Source of the DNA: Pelodera strongyloides
Lineage: Eukaryota > Nematoda > Chromadorea > Rhabditida > Rhabditidae
Length of the DNA: 64,000 bases
Assembly (NCBI GenBank): GCA_036852015.1
Contig: JAANDG010000096.1
Location: 124,001-188,000, forward strand
Direction: 5' to 3'
In this document: in pieces, positions 47,441 to 59,816 of the stretch
How positions within the stretch are numbered: position 1 is the stretch's first letter
Layout of the letters: every line of letters starts with the position of its first letter
The notes under the pieces: generated by a model
What the model was told of the DNA's origin: nothing
What the model saw: the letters and a program-made list of their open reading frames with translations, nothing else
The model's database searches: none
Position numbers and translations under genes: made by a program

Positions 47441-47604
47441 TTAAAGCGAAATGCTAGCCCCTTTGGAAAATTTGCATATGATAAGCAAATCCTATGTATC
47501 CTATGCTAATTTTGTACGATCGTCCACGGCAATCGTACAAAATTAGCATGGGATACATAGGATTTGCTTATCATATGCAAATTTTCCAAAGGGGCTAGCA
47601 TTTC
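47441..47604. repeat. Near-perfect palindromic TTAA-flanked foldback element, copy 2
   Basis: Nearly identical to 5769-5946. The left end is complete (TTAAAGCGAAATGCTAGCCC). The right end breaks after GGCTAGCATTTC, where the GCTTTAA terminus has been replaced. Confidence 0.85.
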
Positions 47605-48585
47605 TTTTTCCAAAGGCCCTGAGCTATTTTGACATTGTTCAGCTATAGTATAGTATTGTATTTTGGAGTGTGGCACGTTTAGGATTGCTGATATCGTGTG
47701 CACGTAGTTTTGTGTTGAGGTAACGTGGCTAAACTAGTCAAAACTACAAAATTGTTAGCTGCTTGTGTGAATACAGTTTCTTTGCTGATATGTCAGTTAC
47801 AACTACTCTCTGTGGAATTTCTTTCTTATCTTTGGTGATACATACATATAATGCTATGCATTTTTTCGTCCTATCTTTGATTTACTACTTTGAATTTTAA
47901 AATCATTGATTTCTTTCATCGTCTCTTATGGCGTTGCGCTCTTTCTAAGAGTCTAATAAACATTTCTAAACATTAAGCCCATGCTAAAAGGTCAAACTCA
48001 GGAGTACTCCATATGTTTCAAAAACGGGCCGGTATTTCGCTTTAATTGGTGTGTGCCATTTTCTAGTGAACTTTTTGTTGTTGTGATTCCCTGTTCGGGA
48101 TTTGATACTCTCAACTTTTTGATTTCTATTGCATTTCTTCTCTCTCATTTCTCAGTAGCAAATAGTAATTAATCAAATTTGACCTTCAATTTCCCCTAGT
48201 TCCTGATTAAGATATCTGATATCGTTTTCATAGCGTTTTTCCTTCGAGTGTTCTTGCTTTTAGCTTTTTCCGTCAATTGGTCGCCTATAGATTCATATTG
48301 CCTTCGTTCCCTGTTGCCTAGCGCCGAGTTCGCCGCAGATGTTTCTCATCTCGTTTTCTTTTGTAAATCGTAAATATTTGATTTGAAACTTTTTTGAGAT
48401 TTTCTCGATCTTTCTTGAAATCAGTCGATCAGTCAGTTTGTAATTGTCGATTGTTTGGCCTTTCCTTACTTGCAAGATTTTGTAATTGTTATTGTATCGT
48501 CTGTTCGAATACTTTTCCGTGTGTGTGGCTTTAGAGTCTAGTTTTTATATCTTCAATTTTCATTAATTTTCTTAAATTTACAGAA

Positions 48586-51500
48586 ATGACGACCACTCCG
48601 AACTTTGAGGCTCTTAAAGCTATCGGCACCCGATATTTCGAGGAGCTGGAGGGCGAGAAGAGAAACAAGAGGACCGAACTCGTGGTGCGTGTTTGTTGGT
48701 AATATGGTAATTGTGTCCGAGTGGTTAGTGCGCGGGAATGACGTGCAGTGGGTCAGGGGTTCGCATCCCGCCGGTAAATGTTTGATGTTGGCTGTGAATT
48801 GAGTATTAACGACTTATTGCCCATTTAAGAATAGTTTCTGAATACTACGCATATGTATTCGCCTGCTCTCTCTCTCTCTCTCTCTATAGCGCGGACGTCG
48901 GAGATATACGCCTTTTTATTTAATATATTCTTTTTTTTCAGATGCTGCCGAGCGAAGATGGAGGATTCCACGCTGGTGCACCTCCTCCTCCCAAGCCAGT
49001 CGACCTAGAAGAGGGTGATAAAGTAGGACCCACGGGACAGATGACCAAGCAACGAGCCGATCAGGTAAGGTCTCAGCCTCAATGTCAACCGAAATGAAAC
49101 TCGTGGTGACCATCTGAGAAACTGAGCACGTACTTACAAACCATAAGTTGTCGGCTCTATATGGTTTCGGTCAAGCTACTGTAGTTGGAGAGAAGATAGG
49201 TTGTTACGAATGTTGAACCTTCCTGGGTACCGTTTGAAATTCGTAGGTGACTACATTTCCGTGGTAAGCTGATTTCAATTCTGTGCCGGAAAAGCACGTA
49301 AGTATACAGGAACTTGCAATTTTGCATATAATGCATGTGAATGCTGTTGTCCAGGGCCAGCACGCTTTTCATTTTCAAGCAAAGTGCCATGTTGACTTTA
49401 TTTCAGGTTGAGAACAATGCAGGAGGCTTTGTGTTCCAAGTTTCTGACGAGATTCGCGTCCGCCGTTTTCTGATCATGGGAACTGCTGGCGGAACTTACT
49501 ACGTGTCGGAGGAGAAGCTGACCATGGACAACCTGGAGGCTCTGGTCGAGATTATTGAGAAGGGTGAGTTGCTGGCTATGTGCAATTAGCCTATAATTAG
49601 TGTTCATTAGAGGCAATTAGATATTTATAATTAGAGGTCACTGTTTATTTTCGATGTGCGCCCAAGTGTTTGTGATATCGTTGTTCGGTTGTCCCGGACA
49701 ACGAGCGGCTAGGTTGTAGGATTAGGTTTATAAAGGTTCACTAAAAGAAAGTTAAAAAGCTCTCTGAGGGTTCGTAGATTAGGTAGTGCGTTGACGCTGC
49801 CAAGCAAATCATATATTTTTTTGTTTCAGGAAATGCGGCACTGATCCTCGAGGAGCTGTACACGATTTCGCTGGCCGGCAGAAATGTGAAACAGGACCCG
49901 ATTATGTTCGCACTCGCACTGTGCGCCAGGTGAGGGCGATTGATTATAATGGGCAAGTGCTGAGATCTAGGAGTTTGTCCGAGATCACGGGATTGTGAAA
50001 CCTCTCTAAAGCGATATAACACCCGGGTTTTGAAACGTTGTGCTACCGCATGCGTTACGTTTCAAAACTCGGCGTTTGTTTAACTTGGCTCAAACGCAGG
50101 CGCAGGCCTGTAGGTCGTTTATGTCTAGGGCTTTCGGATAATCCACAGCAGAGCTTATTTGGCAGGCGCACACAGCGGGGAGCAGCGAGGTTATACCGCT
50201 TTAACATAATACCGAATACCGATTAGAGAACATTTTTGTTGTTTCAGATATCGCGTGTGCAATATGACGAAGGTGAAACAGAACACTCCACTGGAGAAGG
50301 CGTACATTCAGTATCTGAATGCAATGCACCAGAAGGCATTTGAAATTGTGGAAGCGGTTAGTTAGATATGATAGTTTTAGATTTATTCCTTGTAGTTGTT
50401 GTGAGCTTACTCCGTACCTTATCAGCAGATACATTTGTGTAAGCAATACGTACTACTACTACTACGTACCGTATCCCTTGCGCAAGTAAAATGAGTTGTT
50501 TTGTTTCTTGGAAGAGGTCTTGAATTGTTCAGCGAATTGTTTAAAGCGAACTGACGGCCAGTTCTTGAAACGTATTTGGGACATGTACATACACTTATGA
50601 TTCTATTCTAATAATCGAAAATCGTGCAGTAGTCGTGCAGTAATTTGCCTACACATCGTTGGACTAAAGCTTCGCTGCCATAAGTTTCAAAACTGACTTA
50701 GGCTTAGGCGTAGGCTCAGGCTTAGGCTCAGATGCGTTATACGTCTTTAACTTCTGTTCTTCGTTCAGGTGTGCCGTATCCCCACTCATCTGTTCGCGTT
50801 CGTCAGCTACTGCGAAGTGGTGTCGAAGGCCACCGCTAAGACGACCGGATGGTCGAAGACGATGAGGCATACCATTCAGGAATGGTATGTTTTACGGCAT
50901 TTTTTGTTTTATACGGCACATATTAGGAGTTTGGTGTCGGGTTTTATCTCAATCTCGGGGCGTGTGGCGCGTGTAGAACCAGATAAAAGTGATGAGCCCT
51001 ACTTCGTCCCATCTGCGCTAGGTTGTCGCGGAAGGTTGCTCAGTGTACTCTCGACAACCTGGCGAAGACTGGTTGAGGTGAGCGGCGGCGGCAAGATATG
51101 ACGCAACTAATTTTTCGCCGCACACCATTTTTGCGTTGAAGTGCGTGGGTTCTGTGGTTTCTTCTTGGGTGGTGAATTGGTAAACGTCAACTTTGTATAA
51201 TTTCCGAGCTTGTTCCGTAAAGCTAGGCCTTTTCGACTTGTTCCCGACAAGTTTTCCAGCATTCTCCGAGGAGATTCTCGAAAAATAGTCGGAAAAGGCT
51301 CGGAAACAAACATCATCGTGGCTTTGTATGTTTTTGACACGGCCTTTGTTTTAGGTACCTGCACAAGGCTGCCGAGCCGATGAATCTGGCCTACGCGGTC
51401 ACCAAGTACGCCCAAAGAGAGGGATGGTCCCACCGGGACCTCTTCCGACTGGCCCACCCCAAGGGCTTCAACGAGACCGACACCGAGGATGAGCATCTTC

Positions 51501-54500
51501 TCGTGAAGAAGCAGATCTACAGATATGTGGTCAAGGGTGAGTTATTGATTGATTGATTAGTATTCATCGATTGGTACTTCAGATTAACACTCGTCTACAT
51601 CGCTCTGGGCGCAATTCGCATAGTGATGCGCATGTTTGTTGAGCTAACGGTGTAGAGTAGATAAACCAGAGTTAGGGTATAGTTATAGTACATAACGTAC
51701 AACCAAGAATATGTATTCCCGTTTCAGGAGACCTGCAGACCAGAAAGCGTCTGCTGCCCAAGGACGACTGGGAGGAGGAACAGCCAGAGACCAAGTACAC
51801 CAAGGCACAGCTGGATAAGTAAGCACCATTTTCAAGATACCATGTTGTACCCTAACAGCTTACCACCGAACCCGAACCAGCTCCCTTTATGCCCTGGGTA
51901 TTCTTGAACGAAGCTGCTATCGTTTTCGGGCCTAGCTCGCCCGTAGCTCTTCTAGGGGAGAATGGCGACCATAGTTTTACATTTACTTTTCTCCCATTTA
52001 TAGAGAGGAGGTGTCACCCGAGCTGAACATGATTGAGGCATTCAAGCGGCTGAACAAGGACACCACGGAAGACCAGGTGGTCGAGGCGATCAACAAGCAT
52101 GGTACGTTGAACCTTTATTTCGGGTAATGGGCTGACATAAGGAGCGGGCGTGGCTTGCAATCGATTCGCCGTAAACAGGGCGGGATTTGCCATTGATAGT
52201 GATTGTTATTCACGAGGCGTGGCCTGCAGTAGACGAATACACCCAATAGAGGCTTCTGAGTGATTAATCAAAAAGGTACATTGGACAAGGCATTCTCGTA
52301 TGCAAATTAATTAAAATGGATGTGCGTCAATATGGGGCGTGGATTGTGATTGCTCAAGTGTTAGGCTTGAATAATGTGCATATTCTACTTCTTCAGGTCT
52401 CGTCCGTGAGCACATCCCTTCGGAACACCTGAACTCGGTGAAAGTGTGGGAGGCTCTGCTCGCCAAGATGCCCCTAATTGCCCTGCTCAGGAACATGTCC
52501 AAGCTGCAGGCGATTGATGTTATCAAGGGGTGGGTTACTGTAACTGTAGATGTTTTTTGTTTCAGTCCATGTCGAAGGAACTACTGTTCGTGGTTATGAT
52601 GTCGTTTCTTTGTAAGGTCTTTGAAAATGTAAACCAAACAAACAAACAAACAAACAAGAACAAAATTAGAGAGTACGAAAGGATCACAGACTATCTCTAC
52701 AAAAGAGCTAATAACACGGCCAATAGTCTAGTTTCTGATGTGTCTAATGCCATTAGTCAGCTCCTAGTTAGTCCTCGCCTTATTTAGGAGGAATTACTGA
52801 ATCCGGCACAATAATTAAGCGGTTACTAAGCCTAAGCCTAAGCCTTTCAGTGATAAGATCGACGAGATCGTCGCCAAGGTCACCAACGAGGAGGCGATTC
52901 GCAAGTCGAAGGTCCATCCTATTCAGGTTGGACATTTGTTAATTATGTTAATTAAGATTATGTAGATATCAGAAAGATATTCGAGTTGAGCGAATTGTTC
53001 TAGTACCAGAAAAAGCGCAAGTGCATCTTTAGGAGTACTGTTTAAGCTGTATCTGTGTGGTACGAAAGAGGCGGAGCGGAAATATAGATTTCGGTAAAGT
53101 GGACGGACGGAAGATATGGGAGGGAAATATGGAAATTTGACCTAGAAGAAATGTTTTTGTGCTTAATCGCCTGCTTTGTTAAGGTACTCATGTCGCACCA
53201 CATCTACAGCCAGGGCCACGGAGACAAGGGAAAGCTGACCTGGAACCCGATTCCCCAGGTTGAATCGGCACTGGAGAAGGTGGGAGAGGTTTTGGGGCTT
53301 GGGAGGGGAGAGAGAGGGATGGAGAGAGGGAGGGAGAGGCAGAGAGAGGGAGGGAGAGGCAGAGAGAGAGGGTGGAGCATAGCAGTGGGGGAAAAGCGAG
53401 AATGATGGCGAGGAAAAGAAGCGATTCTAAGTGAACGTATATTATATTCAGGCATTCTACACATCGTTCAAGAACGTGGAGCCCACCGGAAAACGCTTCC
53501 TCTTCGCGTTTGATGTGTCGGGTAAGTATTACTTTTGTTAGTTTTTTTTTAAGACTCGAAACGAGAGCCTACTACTATTTGATCCAAAAACTGGGTAGCT
53601 AAGCGATATCTGGACATGTCAAAGTCTCAAATTGCTCGATGTTCGATAAGTTCTCACATCGTAGCAGATTAGATTTCACCTATGCTTTGAGGGTTATAAT
53701 TAATAATAATAATTTATTACGCACAAAGACAAAGAAAGCAATGTAACGTGCAGTTTGTGTTATAAAATACACATAATAAATAAAACATAATAAAGTGGTA
53801 GTAAAATAAGTCTCAACAAAGCTCCTGGGACCTAGCTTTGTACTCTTATGTATTGGTTGTATTATTATTAATATTTTTATTCCTTGCATTTCAGGAAGTA
53901 TGAACATGCCAGCGCTCGGCAGCACGATCACTTGTCGAAAAGCGTCGGTGGCTATGGGTATGGTGGGACTGAGGACCGAACAACAGGTTTGTGTTTTTGT
54001 ATTTGAATAAAAAAAAGTCCTTAGGTACCCTAGAGACTCCTTAGGTACCGTAGAGGCTTTTATTCAGTAGTAAGGGGTAAAGGTAGGGTAAGGTTGGCTT
54101 TAATCCTAAGTTTGGGTTTAAAGCGGTATTGTGCGTAGTTTATGAAACGTATACTAACCTGGCCAACTGCATTCCCATGTATTATATGTAAACTGTGCTC
54201 TTGCGGTTCAGGCGAGCACAAAAATTTTCATGTAATACATGGGAATGCAGTTGAAAAAATCACCTACCACGTACAATACTGCTTTAATGTCTTCAGTTAC
54301 GGTAGCTGAGGCTGGGGGTAGGTAACCCGGTAGTTACGGTAGTTGAGAATGAGGTAGGCAACCCGGTAGCTGAGTCTCACCCTATTTATTTGTGGTTTGA
54401 GGTGGAGGTTGTGGCATTCTCCGACTACCTGAAGCATATTCCATTCACCAAGGACTGGACACTGAAGCAGACCTGCGATTACTTTGATAAACTCGAGTAA

Positions 54501-55586
54501 GTCTTGTTATTTGAGGAGTTCCGTACGCGTACTGTAGCTAACTGTAGTGTACTATAGACATGCTGGGATATCCTAACTTTCGCGGATTACACAGGGAATC
54601 GTGTGTATTTTTTGTGGAAGCCATATTCACCACACTTTTGATTCCCTGGGGAAGTATTCCCTCGGGAACAGAAAAGAGCATTCTGAGATTCTGACGTGAG
54701 AGTAGCGGGGAAAAGAGCAGAAGTTCCCCTCAGGGAATTGAGTGGGGAATACGACCTGTGGCCTGTCCTGCCGTACCTACCAAATCGATAACATAATCCT
54801 GTTTACACTTTGTTTTCTTGTAGATTCCAACAAACCGACTGTGCTCTGCCGATGGTTTGGGCCAAGAAGGAGAAGAAGGAGTTCGACGTCTTTGTCGTCT
54901 TTACTGACAATGAGACTTACTTCGGAGAGGTCCGTTTTAGACATTTGACCTTTTCGGGGCTGGGTCTTAGGACCCACTACAGTATACACAAATTGTTGGA
55001 TTGTGGATGATCTACCGGAGCACATTTTGTCCTAGGGAGATTCTGATCGGTAAAGACTGTGTCGTTTAAAGCGATATGGCACGTGAATTTGAAACACATC
55101 TTAGAAATCCAGTAGTAAACACGTGCCATTACGCTTTAAAGCGAAATAGATAGAAATCCAATAGTAAACACGTGCCATTACGCTTTAAAGCGAAATAGAT
55201 AGAAATCCAGTAGTAAACACGTGCCATTACGCTTTAAAGCGAAATAGATATCGTCATTTGGGTTGTGGTTAGATCTGTGTGTAAGGTTTGGGGGGGGAGG
55301 GTTACTTTCTCAAATTTTAGTTTTTTGCGCACTTCTCATTTGTTAGTTGATTTGATTAATGTATGTATTGATTGATTATTGATTTGTTTTGCAGATCCAC
55401 CCCTACCAGGCCCTTCGTGAGTACCGCGAGTCCTCGGGAATTAAGGACGCCAAGCTGGTCGTTATGGGTATGGCAACCACAAAGTTCACCATCGCCGACC
55501 CCCGTGATGCTGGTATGCTGGACATTGTCGGATTCGACGCCGCCGTGCCTCAACTCCTCTCGGAGTTTGTCCTCGGAAAGCTTTAA
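48586..55586 (+). CDS. ro60: Ro60 / TROVE-domain RNA-binding protein
   Basis: Seventeen exons: 48586-48684, 48942-49064, 49407-49563, 49830-49929, 50248-50356, 50769-50884, 51355-51536, 51728-51818, 52004-52101, 52397-52529, 52851-52926, 53184-53279, 53452-53521, 53895-53986, 54402-54496, 54824-54929, 55395-55586. They give 644 residues with all phases closing. The TROVE (HEAT-repeat ring) part starts near residue 75 ([17 protein letters not shown]) and includes [22 protein letters not shown] and [13 protein letters not shown] von Willebrand factor A-like domain follows with a full MIDAS motif DVSGSM and FTDNETY. The family binds misfolded small RNAs and Y RNAs in nucleus and cytoplasm. It is longer than the roughly 540-residue vertebrate protein, partly through a Pro-rich N-terminal extension of about 55 residues. 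The acceptor CAG ends only 2 nt before the ATG. AATAAA lies at 56015-56020. Confidence 0.97.
48711..48780 (+). tRNA. tRNA-Ser-like relic in Ro60 intron 1
   Basis: The A-box-like GTGTCCGAGTGGTTAGTG resembles the genuine tRNA-Ser at 32950. A B-box-like GGGGTTCGCATCCC follows at the right distance. The acceptor ends do not pair and base 33 is not T, so it is a pseudogene or SINE head. Confidence 0.5.
50006..50204. repeat. TTAA-type MITE relative in Ro60 intron 4
   Basis: Starts taaagcgatataacacccgg and ends aggttataccgctttaa as inverted termini, with GAAACGTTG and GTTTCAAAACTC further in. Confidence 0.6.
50540..50751. repeat. TTAA-type MITE relative in Ro60 intron 5
   Basis: Left end ttaaagcgaactgacggcca; right end near 50735-50751 (gcgttatacgtctttaa). 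Near the right end is a run of TTAGGC-like hexamers (cttaggcttaggcgtaggc). Ends are diverged. Confidence 0.5.
53285..53400. repeat. GA-rich low-complexity repeat in Ro60 intron 12
   Basis: GGGAGAGAGAGGGA-type purine run starting just after the exon ending at 53279. Short ORFs here are low-complexity translations. Confidence 0.85.
54117..54287. repeat. TTAA-type MITE in Ro60 intron 14
   Basis: Bounded by ttaaagcggtattgtgcg and gtacaatactgctttaa. Inner arms AACTGCATTCCCATGTATTA and CATGTAATACATGGGAATGC pair well. Confidence 0.75.
54590..54760. repeat. Diverged MITE related to GAGGCCGTATTCACCAACAC family
   Basis: Contains GCCATATTCACCACACTTTT at left and GGGGAATACGACC at right, with CCTGGGGAA/TTCCCCTCAGG inner blocks. 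It is eroded compared with 43290-43437. Confidence 0.5.
55070..55252. repeat. 49-bp tandem repeat made of abutting TTAA-MITE ends, in Ro60 intron 16
   Basis: AGAAATCCA recurs at 55103, 55152 and 55201, an exact 49-bp period. Each unit carries AACACGTGCCATTACGC followed by TTTAAAGCGAAATAGAT, so the palindrome CGCTTTAAAGCG forms every junction. The first part is a complete small MITE with ends ttaaagcgatatggcacgtg and cacgtgccattacgctttaa. Confidence 0.88.
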
Positions 55587-55655
55587 GTGGTCGACTGGGT
55601 TAGGGGTTGGACCCAGAGTAGAGCAACCAGGGTTCAACTCCTGCCCACGGCCTTC
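55587..55655 (+). tRNA. tRNA-derived relic immediately after the Ro60 stop codon
   Basis: GTGGTCGACTGGGTTAGGGG resembles an A box, and CAGGGTTCAACTCCTG forms a perfect T-arm with a B box. GGTTG/CAACC could pair around an oversized loop, and the acceptor stem is absent. It begins on the base after the TAA, so it is part of the Ro60 3' UTR. Confidence 0.45.
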
Positions 55656-56014
55656 GTTTTGTTATTTTTGTGTGTTTCTATGTATAAATTATACCTGTAC
55701 TGTATAGTTGGACTTCATTTCACTGTTGATTGGTAGTGTTTTTTTGTCGTTTTAATTGTATTCCTGTTAGTTTCCTTTCTCCCGTGTAAATGATCCCGGT
55801 ATATGGATTTTATGTGTAGAAAATTCAGGTTATTATTAGTAGTAGTTATTGACCTAGTTTATTAGTACTGACATTCTGATATGGTAGGTAATTCGATAGG
55901 CACCGTAACGCACTCGAAACAATTTGTTTTTAACATTCCTTTATTTTTGCTTTACTTACTGTGGTGACGGCTTTTATGCATCAAATGTTTTAACTTGCAC
56001 TAATTTATTTATTA

Positions 56015-56020
56015 AATAAA
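56015..56020 (+). terminator. Ro60 polyadenylation signal
   Basis: AATAAA followed by TTATTTTA and a GT-rich stretch, 429 nt after the stop codon. It is the only clear AATAAA noticed in this 3' flank. Confidence 0.65.
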
Positions 56021-56371
56021 TGTTATTTTAACTTTTTGTGCGTGTGTATGAGTTGAGGGAACGTAAGACAGACGATCGATACGGATGAGCAACGAAATTT
56101 GTGTTGATACGCCGCGCTGCAAAAACCCAAAATCCCTTCGTACCGGGCGGGACTCGGCGCGCGAAATTTTCGCGCTTGGTTCGTGCCGCGCACTACTTTG
56201 GTAAGAGACCGGCATTGAAAAGACATTATCTATTTTCAGCAAGTTACGCATTAATCAGACGTCCCTTCCCCGCCATCTGATTATCCCGTCAAGAGAACCG
56301 GGCGAACATGAGGCGAAGTCGCCGCGCACCTCCTTTATCTGGGTGTAGTTTTTAATTTCGTATAGTTTTCG

Positions 56372-56545
56372 CGCCAGTCCCTCGCCGCGCACCAGCCTAG
56401 TTTCACCAGTATTGGCGCCAGTTCCTCGCCGCGCACCAGCCTAGTTTCCCCAGTTTTCACGCCGGTTCCTCGCCGCGCACCAGACTAGTTTCCCCAGTAT
56501 TCACGCCAGTTCCTCGCCGCGCACCAGCCTAGTTTCACCAGTATC
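56372..56545. repeat. 44-bp tandem repeat, four copies
   Basis: CTCGCCGCGCACCAG recurs at 56381, 56425, 56469 and 56513, an exact 44-bp period. Each unit continues CCTAGTTTCCCCAGTATTCA with few changes. Confidence 0.93.
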
Positions 56546-58784
56546 ACAACAGGAAGGGCGATTTCTAGTTTCTTTCTTTCCTCTAACAGGTCCCTGACCC
56601 TTTCGGGAAAGGAAACTATAACAGTAGGAAAGTGGTATATTTGCTCAGTGGTTCACTGTGCGTATTCCGGTAAGTGGTGACCTTGTTGAATCTTGTTTGA
56701 ACTTTGGATTTTCCCGCCGATTACTTAGAAGTACTATGGTGTTCCCCCGGCGGCGGCGCGTGCCGGAAGGAGAGTGAAAAATAAACCAAGATTCAAGATA
56801 CAACATATGATATGAAAGTTGATACAGTAAAGGGTGCCTGACCTTTGCAGGATAGGGGTTACGGTAGCCGGACAACTTGAGTTTTGTTAATATGACAATT
56901 ATGGGCAAAAAAAAAGAAGGATTTTGCGAGGAGAAGGATTTTGCGAGGTGTACGGACGTACGGCATCTGTCTGATTTCCTGTATTTTCTCGGATTTTCTG
57001 TAGAGTTACAGTGATTACAGTATGGTTATTTCCACAGAACATGTATCGCGGGAACAGACAATTTTTCCGGGTTTTACATTTCATGTCATTGTACTTTCGA
57101 AAAATTGAACTTGGAGAACTTTTAGAGAACTCTGTGAACTTTAGGGATTTGATGTGGAACGAGAACGACCATTACGAGCGTGTGCACGTGGTAAGTGAAA
57201 CTCCAAGCGAGAATTATTGGAAAGCAAGATTCTGGAAATGGTATGTATACATAACTAACTTTTAAAGCGGTATAACAGACGGTTCTTGAGACGTGTGCTG
57301 GACGTGGTACTCAACCGAAGTTAGTAACATATGGTAATATTGGACGCACTCAAGTTAAATTTGATTGAAACTCTAACTGTTTCGGTGGTTTCGTTCTTTT
57401 TTCGACATACTTTGTTTTGCGCTGAGTAGTACTTGGGCAATTTGCTGGCAGTTTCCAGCCTGAAGGCCATTCTCTCAATATAACAATGAAACCTCTTTTA
57501 CTACCTCTCTATCTCTCTCTCTGTCTCTTTCTCTCTTTCGCTCTCTCCCTCGATCTCTCTCTCTATTTTCTCTCTTTTACTATTCTGCATTACTGCTTCA
57601 CAGCGTTTAATAATCGTACTTGCACTATTGATTACTATTATATTTGTTTGTGGTTTTGTCGATACTCATTATTATTTGGACGGGCCCACACGAAAATGTC
57701 ACCTATCTTTGTCTCTATATTTGTTTAATTTGGATATGACAAGGTCTAGTTGTAAGTAACGATGCTCATAGTTAAAGGTTTGTGAACGTATGTTGAACAT
57801 TGTTTTCCCATGTAGTGTATGCAAATTACTGCGCATAGTACTCGATTTTTTTAGTCTAATTATGTAAATTAGTATACAACATATTATAATGTGGTTGTCC
57901 ACACACTTTTCAAAAACGGAATGCATAGGGAATATGGGGATGTACATGGAAGCAAATCGGTAATGAAAATACAAGCTATTGCCTAGGCTAGACGCTGGCT
58001 GGTCACATATATATGAGTGTAGACTGATGTTTGATCACATATACTAGTTCTATATATCAATGCTATATAGAACTAGCATATGTCAATGATACTGACAATT
58101 AGTGCAATGACAATGACAAGTAGCCGTCTAGCTTTAGCGTTGATCAATACTAAACCATACAGCTTTGCTTGAGAGCTGGAATTAGGGTTTGACTATAGAG
58201 TCGACTGGATGCTAGGTGAACCGAAAAATTGAATGTAAAGGGGAAATAAGGGTTTAGATTTCCTGAATCTTACAAATGAGGTTGTTAAAGGGATAGGGTC
58301 ACTGGGATTGCACCTTTTATATTTTATATTGATAGTATAGCCTATGCTGGTCACAATACGAAAATTACAGTAAATTGTCATTTTATTCCATTTCATGCTA
58401 ATTTCATTGCCTGATGGCCGTACCGTACGTATCATACAATAAGTACGGTAGAAAGTTGCATACGGTAAAGAAATAAATTTTCAGCTATCTGAATCTGAGG
58501 AGTAAAAGCCAAATAACGCAAAGAATAAAGGTATGTAACTAGCTGTTTCCCCGTGACATTTTTTGTGGAAGACCAGTTTTCGTTGGTGTAGTTCCTTGGA
58601 CAAAAGTAATTGTGAACTTTCGCAACTTTAACTATATTATTATTTTATTTTCAATTATCGTAGCGAAGAGTCCCAACCATAGTAAAATCTTCGTAGCAAT
58701 AAAGAGTGTAGTAACGGAGTGTCATTTTCCTATTTGTAATTTTCTTTCCCTCGAGCACCATCTTATACATTGGAAATGGGTGAA

Positions 58785-58935
58785 CCCATTTGGTGACGGT
58801 TCACTGGTTTTTCGTGGGCCAGCCCATTGATCACCTCTTCGTGACCATGTGATGAGCAAGTTTCTTCGAAAACCGTCCTCAGCTAGTCACCAACTGGTCA
58901 CAAATCAGTCACCAGATGGTTTTTCTCGGCCAACG
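58785..58935. repeat. CTGGTCACC-family dispersed element, copy 2
   Basis: Shares GGTGACGGTTCACTGGTTTT, TCGTGGGCCAGCCCATT, GACCATGTG and TCGAAAACCGTC with the copies at 20255 and 59290. Confidence 0.7.
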
Positions 58936-59289
58936 ACGGTTTTTCTGCAGTTTCGGCAATTATTTCGTTTTCTTCAGTACGCTTGCATTCACCATAGTAC
59001 TTTTCTTTTAATTCAACAGTTCCCCTCAATTTCATGAAGAACAAAGTTGGTATTGTAACCCGTTCTTGGCACTTCAACTCTTTTTCTTTTAGTTTCTTTT
59101 TTTTGTTAAAAGACTATAAAGTTGTTCGTGAATCTGGTTTGGTTGAACAAGCTTGAAAACAAGTTTTCCTTTCTTTTTATTGTTTTTCCTACTTCTAATT
59201 TTTTTTGAATGGGTTGTTTGATCAATTTTTTCGTTACACACTGATATGTTAGAGGTTTACAATTGACTACTTATTACCTTTAGAAACCG

Positions 59290-59405
59290 AGGAACCATTT
59301 GGTGACGGTTCACTCAGTTCACTGGTTTTGTGCCAGCCCATTTGGTGACCACTTGGTGGTTTTTTCATGGACGAGTTCCCTCGAAAACCGTCGTCACCAA
59401 AAAAA
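59290..59405. repeat. CTGGTCACC-family dispersed element, copy 3
   Basis: Shares CATTTGGTGACGGTTCACT, GCCAGCCCATTTGGTGACC and CTCGAAAACCGTCGTCACC with copy 2, only 360 bp away. Confidence 0.65.
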
Positions 59406-59632
59406 AAGAGTTTTTCTGTGGTTCCGGCAATTATTCCATTTTCCTGTGTTACAATGTGCTATTTTATAAGTTTTACACATTTAAAAGATTGACATAAGTG
59501 AAAGCAAATTAGTGTAAGAGTTTAGTTATCAGTCGTATTATGTCTATCTTGAAACGTATCCAGAATCCCTGCCACGCGCGCGATAATTGACATTTTTTCA
59601 CACTTCGTCATTTGGCTGAAACTCAATCAAAG

Positions 59633-59816
59633 TTAAAGCGAAATATCAGCCGGTTTTTGAAAGGCATCTCAAATATCAGCATTTTTATGTAGTTATGCTA
59701 AAAGGGGTCTATTGGGGTCTATTTTTTATTCAAATTTATGCTCATTTGCATATGAAGCATAGGAAAGCAGGGAGTACTCGATGCGTTTCAAAAAAAAGGC
59801 CGGTATTTCGCTTTAA
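59633..59816. repeat. TTAA-flanked MITE, family A
   Basis: Runs from ttaaagcgaaatatcagccg to ggccggtatttcgctttaa, with ACTCGATGCGTTTCAAAA inside the right arm. Confidence 0.8.

Larger units (their letters stand above)
45396..48583. other. Intergenic region upstream of Ro60
   Basis: Head-to-head spacer between TMEM272-like copy B and Ro60. It contains family A MITE ends (45729-45776 and 47985-48044), the palindromic element at 47441-47604 and a TATA/initiator-like pair near 46393-46418. A lysine-rich minus-strand ORF at 48293-48475, broken by stops, is not supported as a gene. Confidence 0.55.

Noticed and set aside
48293..48475. Lysine/glutamate-rich minus-strand ORF resembling a coiled coil
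   Set aside because: It stops within 60 codons; the continuation to about 48195 is in another frame, and no splice sites or family match support it. At best it is a decayed fragment.
52830..52848. Telomere-like CCTAAG repeats (also TTAGGC-like at about 50699)
   Set aside because: Only three or four imperfect hexamers, one of them serving as a pyrimidine-poor approach to a Ro60 acceptor; not a telomeric tract.
57011..57265. Open frame with an acceptor near 57143 and a GTAAGT donor at 57191
   Set aside because: The possible exon is only about 16 codons, has no recognisable domain and no neighbouring exon in phase.
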